This document shows positions 57,501-64,000 of a DNA stretch of 64,000 nucleotides, piece by piece. A program made the translations under genes and the position numbers. Below the pieces are notes generated by a model. That model made no database searches and was not told the origin of the DNA. It saw only the letters and a program-made list of their open reading frames with translations. This stretch comes from Gyrodactylus bullatarudis (Eukaryota > Platyhelminthes > Monogenea > Gyrodactylidea > Gyrodactylidae). The stretch spans positions 73,142 to 137,141 of the forward strand of contig SSNU01000154.1 in assembly GCA_012064415.1 (NCBI GenBank). Direction: 5' to 3'. Within the stretch, counting starts at the first letter, position 1. Every line of letters starts with the position of its first letter.

Positions 57501-59719
57501 AGGCAAGTTTTGCAAACCCGACTTGACCTGACTCATGGTCACGTGAGGCATATTCAAGATTAAAACTTTCTCGTCATTTTTGAGAAAATTAGTTTCTTGG
57601 TCAAATTCTTGAATTTTCCTCGTATATAGGCTTATCTCTCGATTGAAAATTATTTCCAATGAATTATAGTTGTTCTTTATCAGTGTTTTCATGCAATTGT
57701 AGGTAACTTGAGCTGGGGGATCAAGAAATTCACTCATGATGTCTTCACAGTCCTTATAGCTTAGTTTGAACAAAACTTCACGCATTGTCATGTTTGTTGG
57801 ATAACCGTTAATCGGGTCGAAATTAGCATGATATTTGACTTTCTCATATAGGAATTTCATTTCATCGATTTTCTGTTAAGCGTAAAAAACACAAGTTACA
57901 TTTAAATCTGGTGGGCATTGATAATTGTTATATAGTCTTCTTTTAGCGCAATTCTTCAATAATATCAAGGCTTTGAGGAGGTTAATTTCTGATTGTTTAG
58001 TTTCCTTGGTCTTTGCTTCTTCGCTATCTTCTAAAATTTATAAAAGATGAAAATTTTTACTGTCTTCAATAGGTTTAATTGGAATTTCTGGAACAAAAGA
58101 CAATTTGTTTTTAATCGAGCCTGAATCGAAAGAGCCACTAAATTCGTTGAATTTGGATAACTAAACGGATGGTTAAATGAATTTTTCTCACAGAAGTCTT
58201 TTTCTTTTCAAAGGATTCTAGAATTTCTTCAGCTTCTGCAGATTCAGCGTTGTTCTTTTTAAGCATTTTTATGTATGGCAATTTAGTAGAATTATAAAAT
58301 ACAGATCTAAGAATTTGACATTTTTCATGGCTAAAAATTCTCTCCTTAACAAGAATAAACGAATTTTTGTTTTCCAAGCAATAAGCAAAAGTTGTTAAGA
58401 GAAATATCAATGCAGCCTCGAGTTCAATAAGGCTATTCAAAAGTTTTGTTGATTCCACATTTTTCTCATAAGAGACAATCTGAGTGACATGATCACCAGA
58501 GATCCTTGGACTTGATTCAATAAAGCTTGATGAAATTGAATGAAACAAAGTTTTCCCTTCACGAACTGAAATTAGCTCTTCAATTTTTTGATTTGCCCTA
58601 AATAATAATCGAATTTTATGTTCTGAATATACCAATAAAAAATAAAACTGCTATTTTATCAGACTTTGATTTTATCGAAAAAAACTTTGTTTCGTTTTTT
58701 AATCGATAATATTCTTAAATTGGACTGATAATTTCAAACTTCCTTTATTTGATCAACAGAATTTATTTATAAACTCACTCTGCAATTTTATCTATCAATT
58801 GTTTGACTTGTATTTTTGACATGATGATAGAAGTTATTTCCAATTCGCTGAAAAAATAGAAGTAATCATTTTTACTTTTTCATTGTCAAGAGGATCATGA
58901 TTTTAGTTATATTTGTGTAAATGGTTAGATTTTCTTCCTCTCGAAATCGTAGAGTCAATGATCTGATAACGTATTCATAGTTTAAAGAGTTTATCTCCAA
59001 GAGAGCGCTATCGAAACTTTTGAAACTGATTGGACTCGCCCATTCAAACGAGCTTTGGCTATCTTGTCTACAATATTGAATTAATTCAATAAATATCTCT
59101 GTTATTAGAAGAAATAAGTTGTCTGAAAAGGAGAGAGATTTAAAGCTCCAGTTTTGTCCAAGATCCCAGTCCTTATCTTTGCCAAACAAACTTTCTGTGA
59201 TACCTTCGATATTACTTAAAGTTCAGGAATTTCATCTCACTCAATACCGTCCAAAATTTTGATTAGCTGAATATGTCCATCATTTTTTATGAAAAATTGC
59301 GCATATTCCTGATTTCTTAACATGTTCTTCAGAGTTTTTAAATCCTCTAGTATTTTTTCAGGGTTTTCGAGATCTCCATTATGATTAATCGAAGAAACTT
59401 TTCGCAAAGTATTTATCATTTCACTTGATGCAATATCTGGTCTTTTGGTCACGTAGATGAATAATCCAGGGCGATTGAAAAAAACATCTCGATAATTTTT
59501 TTCATAAACATATAGAGGGACTCTGTCATCAATCATAAGAACAAAATTCGAAGCTAATTGATCAGGAATGCGAAAATGCTGGAAAATCATATCCTTTACA
59601 GCATGAAACTGAATTTCCTAGAAAAAAATAAAAATTTTCATAGGAGTTACTTCATTAATTGATGTCATCCAGTGTTCCATGTTGAATTTCACTCCTATTT
59701 TAACTTGAGAAGTCTGCAT
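51587..59719 (-). CDS. ELMO: ELMO / CED-12 engulfment and motility protein
   Basis: Fourteen exons were traced on the minus strand: 59719-59651, 59617-59241, 59214-58876, 58847-58779, 58597-58192, 58160-58061, 58030-57900, 57872-57474, 55215-54901, 54842-54643, 54412-54249, 54190-54048, 54019-53927 and 51846-51587. Phases agree at every join except exon 8 to 9, so at least one exon is missing there, where a Tc1 element sits. The product is about 1020 aa, longer than human ELMO1 (727). Armadillo-like and ELMO-domain sequence is followed by the TSTLREQLNLVVLNHPRTIE helix, the KLREKFTEYLKKHRL segment, then a split PH domain (SMFLYVFYRDAKETKEIEA, RYLLVANSQAELNIWLDAIN) and the ELMO C-terminal RLAIMERKIRLLGI. 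It is known to act with DOCK180 to activate Rac. Introns of 26-33 nt dominate. Confidence 0.93.
51990..53140. mobile_element. Palindromic MITE split by a Penelope insertion
   Basis: Related to 27016-27755: the left arm has GGTGGGAATTTTCATTTTTT and ATTAGACAAGAG, and the right arm has AATAAATTAGGGTGATCCGA and GGTGATCCTGAAAAATAAT. The centre of the 27016 copy (ATTTTTACTG, then GAATTGATAAACTAGGG) is here interrupted between ATTTTTACTG and GAAAATTAATAAATTAGGG by about 540 bp of Penelope. Everything lies inside the last intron of ELMO. Confidence 0.65.
52266..52810 (+). mobile_element. Truncated Penelope copy inside a MITE
   Basis: Starts within the nuclease (EEKTLLIYKFRCDCGASYIG), keeps the R-T-I-R-K-L helix, the catalytic-type E in KEKFFINHF and the LNLCVQENYSYNL end (stop near 52610). 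It continues into the 3' tail CACTACTGATGAACC. The 5' truncation is deeper than in the 21431 copy. It lies antisense to ELMO in the intron 51847-53926. No exact target duplication could be read. Confidence 0.8.
55686..57233 (-). mobile_element. Tc1-type transposon, intact, with IR/DR ends
   Basis: The element 55688-57231 starts TAGTGGTAGAAAAAATAAAA and ends with the inverse, flanked by TA on both sides. The terminal inverted repeats are 210 bp each (55688-55897 and 57022-57231) and look identical. Each arm carries AAAAGTATTCAC twice, near its outer and inner ends, the inverted-repeat/direct-repeat layout of Tc1 elements such as Sleeping Beauty. With a full transposase inside, this is the best candidate for an active element in the window. 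It lies between ELMO exons 8 and 9, in the same orientation as ELMO. Confidence 0.93.
55901..56905 (-). CDS. Tc1 transposase, full length, DD34E
   Basis: An uninterrupted 334-aa frame, the normal Tc1 length. The N-terminus has two helix-turn-helix motifs (DGSSNRKIAKIIGCSCRTV and ATASQIKAELKLNVSIRTV) separated by a K-K-R-G-R-K-R basic hook. The catalytic triad is D150 (FSDEKKF), D237 (FQQDNAPCH) and E272 (PIENLW), with 34 residues between the last two. The motif WPARSPDLNPIENLW is intact. It cuts and pastes the element at TA sites in the nucleus. No frameshift or stop is present. The stop codon lies just inside the left terminal repeat. Confidence 0.95.
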   Translation of the reverse strand: MFVKKLKFSKLRGCDRDFVNKLKQDGSSNRKIAKIIGCSCRTVNNLFSVKQKKLNPKKRGRKRSIPNCLIKKIVNLAIKKKATASQIKAELKLNVSIRTVQNYLNTNPNIYWGRPKRVPNLSIKDRESRYQWAHDKIVQNQDWSKIMFSDEKKFNLDGPDGLSSCWIDKSLPRPTKIKRGFGGGNVMVWGFITKQGTGNLVVIDEKLNSNSYQKLLEDQLLPFKEEIHKCEMIFQQDNAPCHRSASTRTWFDDNEIQILSWPARSPDLNPIENLWGILSQKVYSQGRVYSNRQELVQRINEEWKSIPKEIIENLYDSMSKRCLNVVLGRGDFTK

Positions 59720-59908
59720 TTTCTTGAAAAACTACTTTTGATAATTCTTTTTAATTTGAAATTTTTTTTCCTTGAGGATATCGAGTTGAAAATTCCAATT
59801 TGTCAAATTGGAACTAGAAATCAAATTTAAAAAATGTACATTTTAACTCATTATAAGACTAAATAATAGGTGACAATTTGTTCGGATTTTTTGAGTTGAC
59901 AATTTAAA
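59720..59908. promoter_or_regulatory. Shared divergent promoter of ELMO and LENG1
   Basis: Only 189 bp separate the ELMO ATG (59719, minus) from the LENG1 ATG (59909, plus). Both promoters and 5'UTRs must fit here. The stretch is AT-rich with no TATA box that I trust. GTTTTTCAAG lies 3 nt upstream of the ELMO ATG and could be a splice acceptor. Confidence 0.55.
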
Positions 59909-60686
59909 ATGAATATTTTGCCGAAAAAACAGTAAGGTTTCATTTAAAGTGTTAGGTTTCATGTACTAAAGAAAGAAAACGTTGCCAAAGTCAATAAAGA
60001 CAAGACTGAGTACAATGAAAAACAGGAATACAAGAAAAGAAAATTCGAACTAGCTGAGCAAGAGTTCAGAACTAATATACTTCGAAAGAGGAATAAATCT
60101 CAAGAGCTTGACTTGCATTCCACACTTTCTGTAATTATAATTTTCCTTTGACATAATAGTTGACATTCAGAGATTCCAATGAAGAATTTGAGAAAGAGGT
60201 TTCTCACGACAGAAAGCTAAATGATAAAAAAATATATCACTACAATCAGCTTGATGACAATGTAGAGTCAACAGGATGGTGGACGAAAAATCCCAAAGAA
60301 AATACAAATAATGATAATCAGAAATTTCTCTTAAAGTAAGTGCACAATAGTTATAATTTCTAGGGAAGAAAGCTTTCTTTACAAAAATGATCCTCTCCTT
60401 AAAATCAAATCTAAATGTGATAGTAAAAAAGCAGAAGAAGTTTGCAGCAAGATGAAATCTGAAAATTACAAGGAATACCTCAAAACCTGTGAAGATGATA
60501 TACGAGAGCCAATTAGAAATGTAAATTTCTTATTCTTACACTTATCAGAATCCCAAAAGCTCTTTTAAGAACAACTTGAAAGACAACAAGTTAAGGACAC
60601 AAAGACTAGCAAGAGAACGAAATGAAAGGGATCGGGTTGCTCAATTAATGAGTAAGAGAATGGCAGAAAATCTAAATAAAAATTAA
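59909..60686 (+). CDS. LENG1: LENG1-like nuclear protein (CIR N-terminal domain)
   Basis: Exons 59909-59931, 59956-60130, 60160-60335, 60364-60520 and 60549-60686 join to 222 aa (human LENG1 is 264). The first join restores MNILPKKQFHVLKKENVAKV, the conserved CIR-type N-terminal domain shared by LENG1 and CBF1-interacting corepressor. A long, highly charged Lys/Glu helix follows (EYNEKQEYKKRKFELAEQEF), then an ESTGWWTKNP block and a YKNDPLLKIKS block corresponding to the LENG1 D-P-L motif, and a basic C-terminus. It is probably a nuclear, spliceosome-associated protein; its function is poorly known. Introns are 24, 29, 28 and 28 nt, each with GT-AG and each needed to avoid a stop or frame loss. 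AATAAA (60675-60680) lies inside the last codons. Confidence 0.9.
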
Positions 60687-60693
60687 AAGAATT
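60687..60693. terminator. 7-bp tail-to-tail gap, LENG1 and MRPL21
   Basis: The stop codons end at 60686 (+) and 60694 (-). LENG1 AATAAA is at 60675-60680, and the MRPL21 AATAAA overlaps its own stop codon (CAATAAAA on the minus strand around 60696-60690). The 3' ends must run into the partner's coding sequence. Confidence 0.65.
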
Positions 60694-61313
60694 TTATTGT
60701 TGCTTTAATTCAATATCTAAAATCCTCAAAACTGTTGATGGAAGTTGATTGACCCGGATAGCTCGATGTCTTCTTCTTCTGTGATATTGAAATCGAATTA
60801 CGGGATGGGTCAGAGTTTTTTCTACAACTTGAGCTTTGACTTTAACTAATGAATCGGGCAACAGTGGACGGCCATAAATAGAGAAATCTGTACTAATAAG
60901 CATCAAGACTTTTTCAATATAGATAATATCTCCAACGTCTAATTCTGATTCACTATTGTTGAAGGAGATTAAATCTCCAGGAGAAACTTTGTATTGCAAA
61001 GCCCCAACTTTTACAATACATGCATAATTGTTATTTTTCAAGCTAGAGAAACTAGACAATTCTTTTGAAAGATCGGAAATTAGTTCATTTTCATTGATTG
61101 AGAGGCGCTTAGCAGTAGGTAAATTGACTTTGATTCTAAAGATTACCCAATATCTTACTTTTCATATTCGGTATATGTATGGGATCTTGGTATTTTGAAA
61201 AGCTCCTCTTTCCTGTTCGTATTTTTTCGTATCCAATCATAGTTAATATTTGACTTGGAAATTAGTCTACTAATTCCTAAAAGGGGGTCCTTGACTTTCT
61301 TGAAAATATTCAT
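60694..61313 (-). CDS. MRPL21: Mitochondrial ribosomal protein L21 (bL21m)
   Basis: Exons 61313-61159 and 61135-60694 join across a 23-nt GT-AG intron to 198 aa (human about 205). The second exon carries the bL21 domain: CIVKVGALQYKVSPGDLISF, then DVGDIIYIEKVLMLI, the GRPLLPDSLVKVKAQVVEK strand pair, and the FQYHRRRRHRAIRVNQLPST rRNA-binding end. The first 51 residues are basic and suited to mitochondrial import. Without splicing, the frame stops two codons into the intron (AAG TAA), and no in-frame ATG exists in exon 2 before the domain, so the tiny intron is well supported. It is expected in the large subunit of the mitochondrial ribosome. Confidence 0.94.
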
Positions 61314-61505
61314 TAGAAATTTTCAAATTAATGACACAACCTAACAAGATTCGAAGATTCAACTCTTGTAATAAAAATCAACCGCGGTAAATGACTTGCT
61401 TTTCTAATAGAAAAATTTGATATGTAAATTATTATGTATCTAATCAATGATAATCCAAGATATTCTCAATTTAATTAAAACTTTGGAATTAGAATAAATA
61501 ATTTG
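61314..61505. promoter_or_regulatory. Shared divergent promoter of MRPL21 and next gene
   Basis: 192 bp between the MRPL21 ATG (61313, minus) and the ATG at 61506 (plus). It is AT-rich and close in length to the ELMO/LENG1 divergent spacer. No specific motif can be named. Confidence 0.5.
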
Positions 61506-64000
61506 ATGACTTCAGAATCAATTGTTGATCTAAAGTCGTCTATTAACTTCGATAAATCCTTCTCAGTGCCGACGGAAAACGAAGTTGTTGAACCATTAAA
61601 ACTGTCTGATTCAACATATGACGAAAACTTGGACAGAGAGGAAAATAATAACTTACTAAGTCTTTCTTACTCGGTTGTTGAGCCATCTAATTTAAAGAAG
61701 ATACTTGCTGAATCAGAAAATGTGCAGAGTAAAAGATTCCATTTATCACATTTGTTAACTGTACTTCCTCCTATAAAATTATTTCAAAAGAACAAATCAG
61801 CTCATTCTCTAAAATCGAAAAATTTCAAGTCAACAGATTCTGAGGATTCTTTTTATAAACCAGATCGGCTACGCTTTTTTACAAGGTCAAACTCTCTGCA
61901 TACCTCCAGCAATGATAAATTCAAAACCACTAGTAAGTCTAATTGATGTTAATATAATAATTTTGGTAACACTTCGATAGAAGTTCAGCGCAAATTTTCT
62001 GTTTTTGGGGGGTGAATGCGATAACCAATGAGATTTGAGCGAATAATTTTTACGTGTAAAACCCTGAAATAACTCAAGGGGGGATCAGTAGTTTATTAGA
62101 ATAGACCTTTAATACACCAAATTCTCTTTATTTTCGTACAAGTTCATACTTCGGATGAGGTTCAGGATAAAATCCTTTGTTTTGATTAATTAAATTATAA
62201 TTTTGGCTGGAAATTTTTTATTCAATTATAACCCATTAATTGATTGAGTTTGATTTATAACTAAAATTGACTTTTAATAATAATAATTTTATTAAACAAA
62301 TTAAATGTTTAAGAGGCTATCATCTAAATCTACATTGTCATTAAAATCATCTGCTTGAAATCCAACGTTTATGGGAACATCCTTGTATCGGAACATGAGA
62401 AGAATCAAATGATTGTAAATTGGAGTCCCGCCAAAAATAGAGTTATTATGAAGGTATTGAAAAATTTCTACTCTAGCTGCAATCCTACACATAGAAATAC
62501 CTTTGGGGATTTTTTCTTTGAGCGTTCTCCAAAATCTTTCAATTGTGTTCGTGTGTATGGACGGGTCCCTAGGATTAACGTAGTACATACTATGGTTTAT
62601 TGTTATGTGCCAGAACCCAGCTGTTGCCCATTCTGAGTAACCTCTCCATTCATCTGAAATAAGTGTTGATCCAGGTACTATATTTTCGTCTAGGAATTTA
62701 TTAATTGTTTGCTGATCTCTACGTGTGACGATAGCAAGTTTTACTTTTCTTGTCTCTCTATCAAAAGCTCCAATAATCCATTCGTTTCTGAGAATTCGAC
62801 CCCTGTTGTACTTTCGTTTAGAAATCTTAGTTTCATCGATCTCAACAACGTGTCCATTTCCTCCTATTCTATCCTCGTTAGAAGCAGCACGAAGAAAGAA
62901 GCCTCGGAAAATGTCGAAGTATCTTACTATAGTCTCAGGGGTCCAAGTCCATATCTCATTATCATTCAGTTCCATGATGTTGTTTATGACAGACCATCAG
63001 GTGCCAATCATATTATAAAGATTTAAAGATAATAGAAATGAACCAATGAAATTATAAGCTGGATATTTAATTAAACCTAAATCAAACTCAATCAATTAAT
63101 GGGTTATAATTGAATAAAAAATTTCCAGCCAAAATTATAATTTAATTAATCAAAACAAAGGATTTTATCCTGAACCTCATCCGAAGTATGAACTTGTACG
63201 AAAATAAAGAGAATTTGGTGTATTAAAGGTCTATTCTAATAAACTACTGATCCCCCCTTGAGTTATTTCAGGGTTTTACACGTAAAAATTATTCGCTCAA
63301 ATCTCATTGGTTATCGCATTCACCCCCCAAAAACAGAAAATTTGCGCTGAACTTCTATCGAAGTGTTACTAATTTTTAAGTATAATTAATTTGCACATGT
63401 AGTATTAAATCTAGATTTTCTCTAATGTTGATTATTTTTATTTTTACTTTGTTCTAAATATTCTAACTTATTTGATTCTGATTTTTTTGTCTCTAGAAAG
63501 TAGAAATGGCGTTGAAAAAAAGCATTCGCTTATGGATTCTAAAGAAGAAACAGTTGAATCTCGAGAATTGATAATCGAAAGAGATGAGTCAAATGAAGAA
63601 AATGGTTATTTTGATCAGCATGGAAAATTTATTAAAAAGTCAGTTGTTGATGCTAAACTACGAGCAATCAATAGTAATCTAGGCAATTTCGATATCAGTT
63701 CTAAAGGTAACTATTAAAACAATCCAGAACATCAATATCAATGCTTTCATTCATATTTCATTTAGATTTAAGCATTGAGACAGATTTATATGAGCACTAT
63801 AAGAATAAAATTCAAGAAGAAATGTCAAAGTTCACATCCAATTCTAATCTTGTAAAGGCAAAATCAAATAGTCTATCAAACCTCATTTCTTCAGCTGTCA
63901 CAAATATATCTCAATTAAATCGAAGGAACAGCATTGATTTCGATGGCAAGAGTTTCTCAGCAGATCAAAATAATTCAGTGACCATTTCATCTATAAACTC
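61506..64000 (+). CDS. Unidentified Ser-rich protein, partial at window end
   Basis: Exons 61506-61932, 63497-63706 and 63766-64000 (open to the window edge) join in phase to at least 290 aa. The sequence is polar, Ser/Asn/Lys-rich and mostly unstructured in appearance. It has an SVVEPSNLKKIL stretch, RSNSLHTSS and RRNSIDFD phosphosite-like motifs, and a more conserved-looking GYFDQHGKFIKKSVVDAKLR block in exon 2. I do not recognise the family from this N-terminal part. Intron 1 (1564 nt) contains a 1404-bp Merlin element and would be about 150 nt without it; intron 2 is 59 nt. The start ATG (61506) follows a divergent promoter. The C-terminal domains lie outside the window. Confidence 0.75.
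61958..61965. repeat. Merlin target-site duplication, left
   Basis: TAATTTTG, agreeing at 7 of 8 positions with TAATTTTT at 63370-63377. Confidence 0.75.
61966..63369 (-). mobile_element. Merlin (IS1016-like) DNA transposon
   Basis: 1404 bp with 291-bp terminal inverted repeats (61966-62256 and 63079-63369) starting GTAACACTTCGATAGAAG. The arms are almost identical. The 8-bp flanking duplication and the ISXO2/IS1595-type transposase inside fit the Merlin superfamily, which has 8-9 bp duplications. It sits in intron 1 of the gene starting at 61506, opposite to its direction. The arms make up over 40 percent of the element. Confidence 0.88.
62301..62975 (-). CDS. Merlin transposase, N-terminus short
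   Basis: A 224-aa frame with an intact DDE core: D47 in VEIDETKISKRKYNRGR, D108 in LISDEWRGYSEW and E146 in NTIERFWRTLKEK, the ISXO2-like arrangement. The family normally has an additional N-terminal region, often with a Cys-based zinc-binding motif. Upstream on this strand there are stops (for example in 62976-63020) before the terminal repeat. Either the N-terminus is lost or it is supplied by splicing. Catalytically plausible, but its autonomy is doubtful. Confidence 0.85.
   Translation of the reverse strand: MELNDNEIWTWTPETIVRYFDIFRGFFLRAASNEDRIGGNGHVVEIDETKISKRKYNRGRILRNEWIIGAFDRETRKVKLAIVTRRDQQTINKFLDENIVPGSTLISDEWRGYSEWATAGFWHITINHSMYYVNPRDPSIHTNTIERFWRTLKEKIPKGISMCRIAARVEIFQYLHNNSIFGGTPIYNHLILLMFRYKDVPINVGFQADDFNDNVDLDDSLLNI
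63370..63377. repeat. Merlin target-site duplication, right
   Basis: TAATTTTT; see 61958-61965. Confidence 0.75.

Noticed and set aside
62355..63026. Plus-strand frames across the Merlin element
   Set aside because: Antisense of the ISXO2-like transposase, whose DDE motifs lie on the minus strand.

Overview
This is nuclear DNA of a metazoan, strongly AT-rich, read with the standard code. The intron-bearing genes are animal genes (CHMP5, ANKFN1/wide awake, an SLC6 and an SLC10 transporter, a CREC-family ER protein, ELMO/CED-12, LENG1, mitochondrial ribosomal protein L21). The mobile elements are typical animal families: Penelope-like, hAT, Tc1, Merlin, a Tigger relic, a LINE relic and many foldback MITEs. 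The most striking feature is intron size. Joins needed to restore conserved proteins use GT-AG introns of 23, 24, 26, 27, 28, 29, 30, 31, 32, 33 and 34 nt, alongside a few of 39-60 nt and some long ones. That is below the usual animal minimum. Dicyemid mesozoans are known for introns near this size, and some parasitic flatworms also have very short ones. I cannot assign the species from the sequence.

Layout. 1-1070: a nested palindrome built from Penelope-like pieces. 1071-5800: no gene, two MITEs. 5840-7414: CHMP5 (+). 7415-22390: repeat-dominated (a Harbinger-like foldback with an exon-like loop, a second nested palindrome, a LINE relic, Penelope relics, and a clean 5'-truncated Penelope insertion with a 13-bp target duplication). 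22890-26579: ANKFN1/wide awake (+), one very large exon. 26850-34130: two copies of a duplicated segment that received different insertions, so each copy shows the other's empty sites. 35812-38741: SLC6 transporter (-), 7 exons. 40020-47133: Tigger relic, two palindromic MITEs, a frameshifted hAT, and a foldback with 408-bp arms. 47778-49435: SLC10 transporter (-), 2 exons. 50580-64000: a compact cluster, CREC (+) > < ELMO (-), LENG1 (+) > < MRPL21 (-), then an unidentified gene (+) running off the window.

How the parts relate. In the right-hand cluster, convergent neighbours have almost no intergenic DNA: 51 bp between the CREC and ELMO stop codons and 7 bp between the LENG1 and MRPL21 stop codons. 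Poly(A) signals overlap the stop codons or lie inside the neighbour. Divergent neighbours are separated by about 190 bp of presumed shared promoter. Mobile DNA inside these genes sits in introns: a MITE carrying a Penelope copy in the last ELMO intron, an intact Tc1 element between ELMO exons 8 and 9, and a Merlin element in intron 1 of the last gene. The genes serve unrelated cell functions (ESCRT-III, engulfment and Rac activation, ER calcium binding, mitochondrial translation, membrane transport), so there is no operon-like logic. The picture is compact genes with miniature introns embedded in long-armed foldback repeats.

Confidence is high for gene identities supported by end-to-end residue patterns, moderate for transposon superfamilies assigned from target duplications plus terminal repeats, and low for the captured-exon and tRNA-relic ideas.
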